This document shows, one piece after another, positions 33,817 to 42,785 of a DNA stretch of 64,000 bases. Both the position numbers and the translations under genes were made by a program. The stretch spans positions 1 to 64,000 of the forward strand of contig NZ_UETB01000015.1 in NCBI RefSeq assembly GCF_900116375.1. The letters run 5' to 3'. Each line of letters starts with the position of its first letter. Within the stretch, counting starts at the first letter, position 1. The notes under the pieces are model-generated. The model saw only the letters and a program-made list of their open reading frames with translations. It was not told where the DNA came from and did no database searches. This DNA is from Georgenia satyanarayanai (lineage in GTDB: Bacteria > Actinomycetota > Actinomycetes > Actinomycetales > Actinomycetaceae).

Positions 33817-35264
33817 CCGTGGGGATCTTCCTCGCCACCCTGGTCCTGGTGATCTGGCAGCCCAAGGGCCTCGGTATCGGGTGGAGCGCGCTGGGCGGCG
33901 CGGCGGTCGCGCTCATCGCCGGGGTGGTCCAGCTCGGTGACATCCCGGTGGTGTGGGACATCGTGTGGAACGCGACGCTGACCTTTGTCGCGGTCATCAT
34001 CATCTGCTCGATCCTGGACGAGGCCGGCTTCTTCGAGTGGGCCGCCCTGCACGTGGCACGCTGGGCGCGCGGCAACGGCAGCGCCCTGTTCAACCTCATC
34101 GTCGTCCTCGGGGCGGCGGTGGCGGCGCTGTTCGCCAACGATGGCGCGGCCCTGGTGATGACCCCGATCGTCTTCCAGATGATCCTGGCGCTGCGGTTCT
34201 CCCCGGCGGTGGCCTTCGGGCTGGTCATCGCCACCGGCTTCATCGCCGACACCACCAGCCTGCCGTTCGTGGTCTCCAACCTCGTCAACATCGTCATCGC
34301 CGACTACTTCGGCATCGGCTTCGCCCGCTACGCCCTGGTCATGGTGCCCGTGGCACTGGTCTCGTTGGGCGCGAGCCTGGTGGTGCTGCGCCTGTTCTTC
34401 CGCAAGTCCATCCCCGGCCGCTACGACGTGACGGCGCTGCGTCGCCCGGCCGAGGCGGTGACCGACCCGACGACGTTCCGCGCGGGCATCGTCGTCCTGG
34501 GCGCGCTGCTGGTCGGCTACTTCGCCGCCGACGCCATCGGGATCCCCGTGGCCGCCGTGGCCGCCCTGTGTGCCGTCGTCCTGGCGCTCATCGCCGCCCG
34601 CCGCCCGCGCCCGCTCTTCCGGGGCGCCCAGATCCGTCCCGCCGCCACCGACGACGACCTGGTGACGGCCCCGGTGCGCGGTGGTGGTGGCCGGCCCTCG
34701 TCCGGCGCCACCTCTGCTCCTGGCGGCGGGGCCACCCCCGCACCGGCGGGGACCATCACCACCTCGGAGCCGACGATCGCAGTGTGGTCGGTGGTCAGGT
34801 CCGCGCCGTGGCAGATCGTGATGTTCAGCCTGGGCATGTACCTGGTGGTCTACGGCCTGCGCAACGAGGGCCTGACCGACTACCTCGGCCAGGTCCTCGC
34901 GGGCATCGCCGAGCACGGTGGCCTGGCCACCGCGGCCGGCACCGGGTTCCTGGTGGCGGGGATGTCCTCGGTGATGAACAACATGCCCACCACCCTCATC
35001 GCCGCCCTGGGCATCGAGGCCGCCGCAACCAGCGGGCTCACCGAGCAGATGATGGCCTACGCCGCTGTCATCGGCGCCGACCTGGGCCCCAAGATCACCC
35101 CCATCGGGTCACTCGCCACCCTCCTGTGGCTCTCGGTCCTGGACCGCAAGGGCATGCACATCGGCTGGGGCACCTACTTCAAGGTCGGCATCGTCCTCAC
35201 CATCCCCGTCCTCGCGGTCACGCTGCTCGCCCTGGCCGGCTGGCTCACCCTCCTCGGCCCCTGA
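33807..35264 (+). CDS. arsB: ArsB-type arsenite transporter
   Basis: 485 residues with about eleven membrane helices and the Ion Transporter (ArsB/NhaD) fold: [20 protein letters not shown] and [20 protein letters not shown] in the first half, [19 protein letters not shown] and [20 protein letters not shown] in the second. It expels As(III) and Sb(III). A long Gly/Pro-rich cytoplasmic loop (about 270-320) separates the halves. GTG at 33807 begins within the last codons of the possible leader peptide. Confidence 0.92.
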   Translation: MLLAVGIFLATLVLVIWQPKGLGIGWSALGGAAVALIAGVVQLGDIPVVWDIVWNATLTFVAVIIICSILDEAGFFEWAALHVARWARGNGSALFNLIVVLGAAVAALFANDGAALVMTPIVFQMILALRFSPAVAFGLVIATGFIADTTSLPFVVSNLVNIVIADYFGIGFARYALVMVPVALVSLGASLVVLRLFFRKSIPGRYDVTALRRPAEAVTDPTTFRAGIVVLGALLVGYFAADAIGIPVAAVAALCAVVLALIAARRPRPLFRGAQIRPAATDDDLVTAPVRGGGGRPSSGATSAPGGGATPAPAGTITTSEPTIAVWSVVRSAPWQIVMFSLGMYLVVYGLRNEGLTDYLGQVLAGIAEHGGLATAAGTGFLVAGMSSVMNNMPTTLIAALGIEAAATSGLTEQMMAYAAVIGADLGPKITPIGSLATLLWLSVLDRKGMHIGWGTYFKVGIVLTIPVLAVTLLALAGWLTLLGP

Positions 35265-35303
35265 GCCGCACCGGGGCTAGACAATCGCGATTCAGTCAGT
35301 CAT

Positions 35304-35316
35304 CATTGAGTCAATG
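35304..35316. promoter_or_regulatory. Candidate ArsR operator overlapping a start codon
   Basis: CATTGA-G-TCAATG is a symmetric site whose last three bases are the ATG of the ArsR-phosphatase fusion gene. There is no ribosome site upstream, so a repressor bound here would cover the start region. Confidence 0.45.
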
Positions 35317-35985
35317 AACGCTGACTGGAGTGACGTGGGGCGGGCGCGGCTGCACGCCGCGCTGGCGGACCCCGCCCGGCTGCGGATCGTCGATGTGCTG
35401 AGCCTGGGGGACGCCTCCCCCTCCGAGCTCGCCGAGATCCTCACCGCGCCCTCCAACCTGGTGGCCCACCACCTGGGCGTCCTGGAGCGCGAGGGCATCG
35501 TCAGCCGCAAGAAGTCCGAGGCCGACCGGCGACGCAACTACGTCCAGCTCGTCCCCGGCGCCCTGGACCACATCACCCCGCGCGACCAGCGCGCGGTGGC
35601 CCGCGTGGTGTTCGTCTGCACCCGCAACTCCGCCCGCTCCCACCTTGCCGCGGCGCTGTGGCGCCGCGCTAGTGCGGTGCCCGTCACCTCGGCCGGCACC
35701 CACCCCGCCGAGGCGATTCACCCGGTCGCCCTCGAGGTGGCCCGCCGCCACCGCCTGGACCTGCCGCGCGTGGCCCCCCAGCACGTCGACGGCGTGCTGA
35801 GCTTGGGTGACCTGGTCATCAGCGTGTGCGACCGCGCCCACGAGGAGCTCACCACCCCGATCGACATCCACTGGTCGGTGCCCGACCCGGTCGCCGCCGG
35901 TGACGCCGAGGCCTTCGACGAGGCACTGGCCGACCTCACCCGCAGGGTCACCACCCTGGCCCCCCGCCTGACCCCCACCCACTGA
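35314..35985 (+). CDS. ArsR-LMW-phosphatase (ArsC-like) fusion protein
   Basis: 223 residues in two domains. Residues 1-95 are an ArsR-type winged helix (SPSELAEILTAPSNLVAHHL). Residues 98-220 are a low-molecular-weight phosphatase fold with the CX5R loop FVCTRNSARSH (Cys102, Arg108) and the acid region VPDPVAAGD near the end. Fusions of this kind occur in actinobacterial ars operons. It may be a repressor that also reduces arsenate or a sensor with a modified phosphatase site. It precedes arsC by 11 bases. Confidence 0.88.
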   Translation: MNADWSDVGRARLHAALADPARLRIVDVLSLGDASPSELAEILTAPSNLVAHHLGVLEREGIVSRKKSEADRRRNYVQLVPGALDHITPRDQRAVARVVFVCTRNSARSHLAAALWRRASAVPVTSAGTHPAEAIHPVALEVARRHRLDLPRVAPQHVDGVLSLGDLVISVCDRAHEELTTPIDIHWSVPDPVAAGDAEAFDEALADLTRRVTTLAPRLTPTH

Positions 35986-35996
35986 AGGAGACCCCC

Positions 35997-36407
35997 GTGT
36001 CCCAGCGTCCCAGCGTCATGTTCGTCTGCGTCCACAACGCCGGCCGTTCCCAGATGGCCGCCGGCTTCATGACCGCCCTGTCCCAGGGGCAGGTCGAGGT
36101 CCGCTCCGCCGGGTCCGCCCCAGCCGACCAGATCAACCCCGTCGCCGTCGAGGCGATGAAGGAAGTCGGCATCGACATCACCGCCAACAAGCCCAAGATC
36201 CTCACCCCCGACGCCGTGGAAGCCTCCGACGTCGTCATCACCATGGGCTGCGGGGACGTCTGTCCCTACTTCCCCGGTGTGCGCTACGAGGACTGGGAGC
36301 TGACCGACCCCGCCGGCCAAGGCATCGAAACCGTCCGCCAGGTCCGCGACGACATCCGCGGCCGCATCGAGGGCCTACTGGCCGAGCTCCTCCCCGCGAA
36401 GGCCTGA
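35997..36407 (+). CDS. arsC: Arsenate reductase, LMW-phosphatase type
   Basis: 136 residues. The P-loop FVCVHNAGRSQMA holds Cys11 and Arg17; a second Cys region is MGCGDVCPYFPG (Cys near 83-87). This is the actinobacterial ArsC family, which forms an arseno-mycothiol intermediate or uses thioredoxin. AAGGAGACCCCC precedes the GTG. It makes As(III), the substrate of ArsB. TrxB directly downstream would supply electrons. Confidence 0.93.
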   Translation: MSQRPSVMFVCVHNAGRSQMAAGFMTALSQGQVEVRSAGSAPADQINPVAVEAMKEVGIDITANKPKILTPDAVEASDVVITMGCGDVCPYFPGVRYEDWELTDPAGQGIETVRQVRDDIRGRIEGLLAELLPAKA

Positions 36408-36413
36408 CCCCCG

Positions 36414-37451
36414 ATGATCGAGCTGAGCAGCCTCACCCCCGCCGCCAAGCAGACCGACTCCGGTCGCGTGCACGAAGTGGTCATCGTCGGTTCCGGTCCG
36501 GCGGGCTACACCGCGGCGATCTACGCCGCCCGCGCGAACCTCGCCCCGGTCATCATCGCCGGCGCCGTCACGGCCGGTGGAGCGCTGATGAACACGACCG
36601 AGGTAGAGAACTTCCCAGGGTTCCCCGAGGGCGTCATGGGCCCCGAGCTCATGGACAAGATGCAGGCCCAGGCCGAGAAGTTCGGCGCCACCGTCATCTA
36701 CGACGACGCCACCTCCGTCGACCTCGCCGCCCATGTCAAGACCGTGACCACCGCCGAGGGGCACATCTACCGGGCCCGGGCGGTGATCCTGGCCAACGGC
36801 TCGGCCTACAAGGAGCTCGGCCTGGACGGCGAGAGCGAGATGACCGGCCGCGGAGTGTCCTACTGCGCCACCTGCGACGGGTTCTTCTTCCGCGAGCAGC
36901 ACATCATCGTCGTCGGCGGCGGTGACTCCGCGATGGAGGAGGCCACCTTCCTCACCAAATTCGCCTCCAAGGTCACCGTCGTCCACCGCCGCGAGGAACT
37001 GCGCGCCTCCAAGATCATGGCCGACCGCGCCATGGCCAACCCGAAGATCGACTTCGCCTGGAACAGCGAGGTCACCGCGATCCACGGCACCGACAAGGTC
37101 ACCGGCATCACCCTGCGCGACACCCTCACCGGCCAGGAGCGCCAGCTGGACGCCACCGGGGTGTTCGTCGCCATCGGGCACATGCCGCGCACGAACATGC
37201 TCGCCGGGCAGGTCGACCTCGACGAGAACGGCTACATCGTCGTCACCTCGCCATCCACGGCCACGACCCTCCCGGGGGTGTTCGCGTGCGGGGACGCCGT
37301 GGACCACACCTACCGCCAGGCCATCACCGCCGCCGGCACCGGGTGCGCGGCCGCACTGGACGCCGAGCGCTACCTCGCCGCCCTCGGCCAGGCCGCCGAG
37401 CCGGACACCGACGCCTCCCAGACCCCACAAGGAGCGGTCGTCGCGTTCTGA
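36414..37451 (+). CDS. trxB: Thioredoxin reductase
   Basis: 345 residues. FAD fold [18 protein letters not shown] near residue 22, the redox-active pair Cys151-Ala-Thr-Cys154 in [11 protein letters not shown], an NADPH fold [13 protein letters not shown] near 168, and the C-terminal [19 protein letters not shown]. An enlarged N-terminus (about 20 residues) precedes the FAD fold. It starts seven bases after arsC and probably recycles thioredoxin for arsenate reduction; it would be a second trxB beside the chromosomal one. Confidence 0.94.
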   Translation: MIELSSLTPAAKQTDSGRVHEVVIVGSGPAGYTAAIYAARANLAPVIIAGAVTAGGALMNTTEVENFPGFPEGVMGPELMDKMQAQAEKFGATVIYDDATSVDLAAHVKTVTTAEGHIYRARAVILANGSAYKELGLDGESEMTGRGVSYCATCDGFFFREQHIIVVGGGDSAMEEATFLTKFASKVTVVHRREELRASKIMADRAMANPKIDFAWNSEVTAIHGTDKVTGITLRDTLTGQERQLDATGVFVAIGHMPRTNMLAGQVDLDENGYIVVTSPSTATTLPGVFACGDAVDHTYRQAITAAGTGCAAALDAERYLAALGQAAEPDTDASQTPQGAVVAF

Positions 37452-37687
37452 CGCGAGACGCGTTGAAGACTTCCCGTAAGAGGAACCGCGAGCGGTGTTG
37501 CACCCGGCTGCTCTGCCGCGAGCCCCGATCCCCATGGCGCTCGTCCCGCCAGAACCGTCCGGTGAAGTGTTCGGTGATGGGGCCCTATATGGGGCCGCCG
37601 AGTGAGTGTCAGGACGCGTGCAGGCACCCGGCCGCGCATATGTGTTCTGAGGCGCCGTCGCTTGGGTTGGGGGGATGCGTGGCGGCG

Positions 37688-37729
37688 ATCCCGCACCTAG
37701 CCAGCGAACACTGGCTGGAGGTGCGGGAT
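37688..37729 (+). promoter_or_regulatory. Hairpin enclosing the ardC ribosome site and start
   Basis: ATCCCGCACCTAGCCAG (37688-37704) pairs with CTGGCT and AGGTGCGGGAT (37711-37716 and 37719-37729), with a two-base GG bulge and a six-base loop. The Shine-Dalgarno GGAGG (37717-37721) and the start codon at 37728 lie in the right arm, so translation would be hidden when the stem forms. Confidence 0.6.
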
Positions 37730-38810
37730 GGGACGGTGGACTCAAGCGGACGCTGGGGCCGTGGCCGCGGCGCGGGATGCGAAGCTCGAGGAGGCGCACA
37801 CGCGCCTCGCCGGCGCGGTCGAGGCGATGGCCAGCGGTGACGGCTTCCGACGGGCGATGGAGTTTGCGGCGCGGTTTCGCACCCGCTCGTTCAACAACAC
37901 GCTGTTGATCATGGCCCAGCACGACGAGGCATACCGGGCAGGGCGGGTGCCCTCGCCGGAACCGGCGTTCGTCGCCGGATATCAGCAGTGGCAGCACTTG
38001 GGCCGGCAGGTGATGAAGGGGCAGTCCGGTTACGTGATCTTGGCTCCGGTCACGTCGAGGTACGCCACCGACAACCCCGCGGGCGGGCCGTGGAGGCCCC
38101 TGGCCCGCGGTGAGCGGCCCGAGCCGGGCGAGGTCGTGCGAGAGCGTCTCAAGGGCACTAAGCCCGTCTACGTGTGGGACGTGACCCAAACCGAGGGCGA
38201 CCCGATCCCGCAACAACCGATGCCACAACTCCTGCGCGGTGAGGCGCCGGAGGGACTGTGGGACGGGCTGGCCGCACAGGTTGCAGGCGACGGGTACGCG
38301 CTCCTGCGAGTCCCGACATCGGCCGGCATCGCGGGGGCGAACGGCATGACTGACTACCTTGCCAGGACCGTGACCGTCCGCGGCGACATGGACGACGCCG
38401 CGCAGGTAAAGACGTTGGCGCACGAGCTGGGTCATGTGCGGCTCCACTCCCCAGGGGCGGCCGACGCGCGCGCCCACCGCGGCATCGTCGAGGTCGAGGC
38501 CGAGGCGGTCGCCCTGATGATCGGCGCCGCGCACGGCCTGGACACCTCGCAGTACTCGGTGCCGTACGTGACGTCGTGGGCCAGCTCGGTCCCGGACAGA
38601 ACCGTGTTCGACGTCGTCACGGCCACGGCGGAACGCGCCCGCAAGACCGCGGCCGCGATCCTCGATGCGCTCAACACCCACCAGATCAGCAACGGTGAGC
38701 CGCCCGGCATCACCGCTGCCCGCAACCAGCGTGCCGCGCCAGAGCGCGAGACCACTCGGCCGGCCAGACGGCGCGGACCCAGCACACGAACGACGGTGGT
38801 GACCCGATGA
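37728..38810 (+). CDS. ArdC-like antirestriction protein with metallopeptidase site
   Basis: 360 residues. The N-terminal part (about 40-160: FRTRSFNNTLLIMAQ; FVAGYQQWQHLGRQVMKGQS) is an ArdC ssDNA-binding domain; the C-terminal part carries LAHELGHVRLH near residue 230, the HExxH of the ImmA/IrrE-type zinc peptidase fold. ArdC proteins of conjugative plasmids protect incoming single-stranded DNA against restriction. GGAGG precedes the ATG within a hairpin. First gene of the mobile module; its stop overlaps the next start. Confidence 0.87.
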   Translation: MGRWTQADAGAVAAARDAKLEEAHTRLAGAVEAMASGDGFRRAMEFAARFRTRSFNNTLLIMAQHDEAYRAGRVPSPEPAFVAGYQQWQHLGRQVMKGQSGYVILAPVTSRYATDNPAGGPWRPLARGERPEPGEVVRERLKGTKPVYVWDVTQTEGDPIPQQPMPQLLRGEAPEGLWDGLAAQVAGDGYALLRVPTSAGIAGANGMTDYLARTVTVRGDMDDAAQVKTLAHELGHVRLHSPGAADARAHRGIVEVEAEAVALMIGAAHGLDTSQYSVPYVTSWASSVPDRTVFDVVTATAERARKTAAAILDALNTHQISNGEPPGITAARNQRAAPERETTRPARRRGPSTRTTVVTR

Positions 38811-39343
38811 ACCGCAACGACCCACAGACCATGCTGACCAAGGTGCGCATCGACTACCAGCCAGACTGGACCCCGACGGTGACGGTGTACGGCAAGCCGT
38901 ACGAACTGCCCGAAGCACCGGTGCCGATCAACGCGCGGGACCCCCGGGACGTGGGCCGCCTGGTCGCGCTCGAGCTCGGCGAGGCCGTGCACGTCGTCGC
39001 GGTCAACCCCGAAGGGGGGATATACACCCAGATCTGCGAACCAGACCCCTTCCCCAGCCCCCACCCGGTCGTGGGCGCGGCCCCGGTCCCACGGTCGGAG
39101 GCAGGGCCCTTTCTCGAGGCTCCGTTCGGGATCGTCGGTCAGGGATTCCTGCCCGGTGAGCAGGTGTGCATCGCCGTCGTCGTCGCTACCCGTGAGGCCG
39201 ACGCGGACGGCCGGGCCGACCTCCCACTGCCCACCCCGCTCCTAGAGCGGCTTCCGTCGACGCTTGTGCTGCTCGGCCGCACCTCGGGCACCCTGGTGGT
39301 CCACGACCCCGCCGCGGATGTGCTCGCCGAGGGTGTGGCGTGA
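38807..39343 (+). CDS. Protein of unknown function in the mobile module
   Basis: 178 residues. No membrane helix or known motif. The central part has beta-strand-like stretches (TVTVYGKPYELPEAPVPINA; STLVLLGRTSGTLVVHD), and the N-terminus is DNA-element-like (MNRNDPQTMLTKVRIDYQPD). It overlaps both neighbours by four bases (ATGA and GTGA) and lies between ardC and the coupling ATPase, so a role in conjugation or its control is plausible. Confidence 0.6.
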   Translation: MNRNDPQTMLTKVRIDYQPDWTPTVTVYGKPYELPEAPVPINARDPRDVGRLVALELGEAVHVVAVNPEGGIYTQICEPDPFPSPHPVVGAAPVPRSEAGPFLEAPFGIVGQGFLPGEQVCIAVVVATREADADGRADLPLPTPLLERLPSTLVLLGRTSGTLVVHDPAADVLAEGVA

Positions 39344-41106
39344 GCATCCCGTCCTCGCCCCGCGGCGGCGATGAGCTGACCAACGTCGGGCTGATCGTCC
39401 TCGTCGCGGCCGTCGCCATCGCCGCCCTTTTGCGGGTGGCCGGCACGGCCGCCGCCTACATCACCGGCATCGACCCACCGACGTCGGGCCTCGCGGCGGG
39501 GATCGGAGTGCTGCTCTCCCCCCAGGACCCCGGCTCCGCCCTTGACGCACCCGGATTGAACCCGGTGCTGTACTGGGCGGTAGTTGGCGTCCTGCTCACC
39601 TGCCTCGGCGCGACGGCCTGGGCGGTGTGGCGCCTGTCCCGCCGCGACAGGACCAGCGTCTCGCGCGACCCGCACCGGCTCGTGGGAACCGCCACCCGCC
39701 GCGATGTCGCCAAGGCGGCATCCACCAGGGCCCTGCTAGCCCGCTCCCGAGCGCTGCGGCCCTCGCTGAGCAAGCCCGCGCCGTCCGACGTCGGCTATCT
39801 GCTCGGTTCCTCCAAGGGGCGAGACGTGTGGGCCTCGGTGGAGGACTCCGTGCTCGTGCTCGGCCCTCCCAGGTCCGGGAAGGGCTTGCACCTGGTCATC
39901 AACTCGATCCTCGACGCGCCCGGGGCCGTCATCACCACCTCCACCCGCCCGGACAACCTCACCGCCACCATGAAGGCCCGCGAGCGGCGCGGCCCGGTCG
40001 CCGTCTTCGATCCCCAGCACCTGGCCGAAGGACTGCCGACAGGGCTGCGCTGGTCACCGGTGCGGGGGTGTGAGAACCCGCTCACGGCGATGATCCGCGC
40101 CACCGGGTTCAGCTCGGCCACCGGACTGTCCACCGGCGGGGTCGAGTCCGGCGGGTTCTGGGAAGGCAAGACCCGCACCGCCCTGCAAGCCCTCCTACAC
40201 GCCGCCGCCCTCGGACACTGCTCACCGCGCGACCTGTTCGCCTGGTCCCTGTCCCCCTCGGCCGCGGCCGACGCCGTCGCCATCTTGTCCTCCCAGCCCC
40301 TCGCCGCACCCGGCTGGGCCGAGTCGCTGGAATCGACCATCCACTCCGACCCCCGCACCCGGGACTCCATCTGGATGGGCGTCTCCCTCGCACTGACGTG
40401 CCTAGCGGACCCGCGCGTCATGGACGCCGTCTCCCCCGGGCCCGGCGAGTCGTTCGACCCCGCCACATTCCTGCGCGACAACGGCACGATGTACCTGCTG
40501 TCCACCGGAGCCGGCGCCTCCGCGTCCTGGTCGCTGGTCGCCGCGTTCCTCGAGGACCTCGTCGAGACCGCCCGGACGCTGGCCGCCGCCTCACCAGGTG
40601 CCCGGCTGGACCCTCCACTGCTCCTCGCGCTCGACGAGATCGGCAACCTCTCCCCCTTGCCGTCCCTTCCCGTGCTCATGGCCGAAGGCGGCGGCACCGG
40701 GATCACCACCATGCCCGTCCTGCAGTCCCTGTCCCAAGCCCGCGCCAGGTGGGGTGACCACAACGCCGGAGCGATCTGGGACGCCTCCATCGTCAAAGTC
40801 GTCCTCGGCGGAGCCTCAGTCGCCAAAGACCTCCAGGACGTCTCCGCCCTCCTCGGCGAACGCGACGAAATCACCCACTCCCTCTCCACCGGCGACCACG
40901 GTTCCCGATCCGTCCAACGATCCGTGCGCCGCGTCCCCGTCATGCCCCCTGAGACCATCCGGATGCTGCCCTTTGGCACAGCCCTCGTCCTCCTACGCTC
41001 CGCTCCCCCACTTGTCACCGACCTCCACGCATGGACCAGCCGCCCGGACGCCAAACAGCTCGCCGCCGACCGCGCGGCGATCGAACAGACCCTGCGCCGG
41101 GCCTAG
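39340..41106 (+). CDS. VirD4/TraG-like type IV coupling ATPase
   Basis: 588 residues. Two membrane helices (about 15-40 and 74-93) precede a cytosolic domain with Walker A VLGPPRSGKGLHLVI near residue 175 and Walker B LLLALDEIGNLSPLP near 430, as in TraG/TraD/VirD4 coupling proteins with a TraM-recognition-like C-terminal part. It drives DNA to the transfer channel. No relaxase or other type IV genes are seen nearby in this window. GTG at 39340 overlaps the previous stop. Confidence 0.87.
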   Translation: MSIPSSPRGGDELTNVGLIVLVAAVAIAALLRVAGTAAAYITGIDPPTSGLAAGIGVLLSPQDPGSALDAPGLNPVLYWAVVGVLLTCLGATAWAVWRLSRRDRTSVSRDPHRLVGTATRRDVAKAASTRALLARSRALRPSLSKPAPSDVGYLLGSSKGRDVWASVEDSVLVLGPPRSGKGLHLVINSILDAPGAVITTSTRPDNLTATMKARERRGPVAVFDPQHLAEGLPTGLRWSPVRGCENPLTAMIRATGFSSATGLSTGGVESGGFWEGKTRTALQALLHAAALGHCSPRDLFAWSLSPSAAADAVAILSSQPLAAPGWAESLESTIHSDPRTRDSIWMGVSLALTCLADPRVMDAVSPGPGESFDPATFLRDNGTMYLLSTGAGASASWSLVAAFLEDLVETARTLAAASPGARLDPPLLLALDEIGNLSPLPSLPVLMAEGGGTGITTMPVLQSLSQARARWGDHNAGAIWDASIVKVVLGGASVAKDLQDVSALLGERDEITHSLSTGDHGSRSVQRSVRRVPVMPPETIRMLPFGTALVLLRSAPPLVTDLHAWTSRPDAKQLAADRAAIEQTLRRA

Positions 41107-41543
41107 CCTCGGCGGTGGACAGGGTCGAGCAGGGAGGCGATGGCGAGTCGATCTTCAGCAGGGCGCCGCACGATCTTTCCTCGTCGGCTCTCGAAGGCGT
41201 CGAGTGTGACGATCACCAACGTCAACCCGTGCTGGGGAACGAGCTCACGTCGACGCTCGTCGTAAAGCGCCCGTTGCAGTCCGCGATGTACTCCAGAGAC
41301 GGTAAGCCGCTCCGGCTTATCGAAGAACACCACGGCCTCGTCGTGCTGACGCTCATGGAACTCCACGACGAGGTCGAGGCTGGGCCAGTACGCATCGACC
41401 GGTAGAGCGACCTGGCGCCCCGTCTTTGGAGACGGATCTCCTAGGAGCCAAGGGAAGCGGTGCTGGCGAAGCCCTTTCTCGCCGAGCACTGCATCGCACA
41501 GATCGATCACATAATGCTCATCACTGGATGCTCGTGAGGCCAC
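41103..41543 (-). CDS. Possible PD-(D/E)XK-type nuclease-like protein
   Basis: 146 residues, opposite in strand to the mobile module; its stop shares the CTAG with the coupling gene stop. The middle region VDAYWPSLDLVVEFHERQHD plus YDERRRELVPQHGLTLVIV resembles short actinobacterial proteins with an acid-rich core that I associate with endonuclease-like folds (D...E-x-H...). I am unsure of this. It may be a defence or cargo gene. Confidence 0.5.
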   Translation of the reverse strand: MASRASSDEHYVIDLCDAVLGEKGLRQHRFPWLLGDPSPKTGRQVALPVDAYWPSLDLVVEFHERQHDEAVVFFDKPERLTVSGVHRGLQRALYDERRRELVPQHGLTLVIVTLDAFESRRGKIVRRPAEDRLAIASLLDPVHRRG

Positions 41544-41643
41544 GACTCCAACCTAGAAGGGCCGGGTGTCGAACGTCGCACACCTGTTTGTCGAAGCGGT
41601 CTCCCAAACAGAGGGCCCCGCCCGACATGAGGACCGGTCCATC

Positions 41644-42159
41644 ATGACCATCCCAGTGCAGCAGTCCCTGGCGGGATTCATCGCCAGCGACGCGGACGTC
41701 TCGTTCACCGGCTCCGGCATCACCCGCGTCCACTTCCGCGCCGGAGTCGAGCACTGGCGCCGCGAACAGGACGGAACCTTCACCAAGCTCGACAACACGT
41801 TCCACGACCTCCTGATCTTCGGCAAGACTGCCGAGCGCGCCGCGGCACGGTTCCGCAAGGGCGACCAGTTCGTCGCCCACGGGTACGTCGACACCCGACC
41901 CGCCGAGCCGCCCGCCCGGCCCTCCGAGGTGTTCGTCGCCCGCAAGATCGGGCACGACCTGGCGCGTACCGCCTATGACGTCAACCGCACCCCCGTCACC
42001 CCACGGCAGACTCCTCACCAGCTCGACCAGGCCGCGGCCAGTACTACAGCCCCGCCGCCCAACGACGCACAGCGCGCGCCCACGACACCGCCAGCCGGCG
42101 CAACGTATTCGACCGCGCCGCGCTCGGGCACCGCGACCGGCCAAGGGATCGGGTTGTGA
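41644..42159 (+). CDS. ssb: Single-stranded DNA-binding protein, element-encoded
   Basis: 171 residues from ATG 41644 (GAGGA 11 bases upstream). The first 110 residues are an OB fold with SSB features: QQSLAGFIASDADVSFTGSG, HWRREQDGTFTKLDNTFHD, FRKGDQFVAHGYVDTR. A Pro/Ala/Thr-rich tail follows and ends GQGIGL rather than the usual DDDIPF tip. Element-borne SSBs protect transferred strands. The DUF4913 gene overlaps its stop by GTGA. Confidence 0.85.
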   Translation: MTIPVQQSLAGFIASDADVSFTGSGITRVHFRAGVEHWRREQDGTFTKLDNTFHDLLIFGKTAERAAARFRKGDQFVAHGYVDTRPAEPPARPSEVFVARKIGHDLARTAYDVNRTPVTPRQTPHQLDQAAASTTAPPPNDAQRAPTTPPAGATYSTAPRSGTATGQGIGL

Positions 42160-42785
42160 TCATGGACGGCGAGGTGCCCTGGCAGTTCGACTCCGAGCCG
42201 GTCGACGGGCCCGCAGGAGCCTTCTCTGACGGGCAGCTCGCGGTATTCGAGTCCGAACTGACCGATGGCCTCGACCACCTCCGCGGCTTGGGTGACTGGG
42301 ACGGACCGGTCGAGCCCGTCGAGTGGCGGACGCTGACCGCGGACCAGGCCGAGGCTCGGTGGCGGGCGTTGGATGAGTTCGTCACCTGGCTGCGCACTAC
42401 CTACGGGCTGCCACCGACCGTGGTCCCGCCCCTGTGGCACCGCCATCCCGAGCTGGTGGAGGAGCTCTCCGCCCTCCACACCCACCGGTTGGCGTGCTAC
42501 GAACTCGGCAGCTCCGGCTCAGGACCGCTCGCCTGGCACGCCGATTTCGCCGACGCCCGCGAACGCCTGCGCGAGTGGGTCGCCACCTCAGGCACCCGCC
42601 TGGACCGCGACCGGCCCACACGCGCCACCTCCTGGCCCGGCGAGCCCGCCGTGGCCCCGGCCGAGGAGAAGTCCATCACCGACCGGCAGGCCGACTTCGC
42701 GGCATTCGTCGCCGCCGACCTCGACTCCCGCCGCATCACCAGGGCAGGCGCGGCCCACACCGGCGAGAAAAGGCGAGGTGTGTGA
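42156..42785 (+). CDS. DUF4913 protein of mobile elements
   Basis: 209 residues. The middle part LDEFVTWLRTTYGLPPTVVP, then PLWHRHPELVEELSALH and PLAWHADFADARERLREW, is the DUF4913 domain, found on actinobacterial plasmids and integrated elements; its function is unknown. The N-terminus is acidic. GTG at 42156 overlaps the ssb stop; an ATG at 42162 is an alternative start. The stop overlaps the next gene. Confidence 0.75.
   Translation: MIMDGEVPWQFDSEPVDGPAGAFSDGQLAVFESELTDGLDHLRGLGDWDGPVEPVEWRTLTADQAEARWRALDEFVTWLRTTYGLPPTVVPPLWHRHPELVEELSALHTHRLACYELGSSGSGPLAWHADFADARERLREWVATSGTRLDRDRPTRATSWPGEPAVAPAEEKSITDRQADFAAFVAADLDSRRITRAGAAHTGEKRRGV

Noticed and set aside
36375-38918. 847-residue open frame on the minus strand
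   Set aside because: Antisense to trxB and ardC, which are clear genes.
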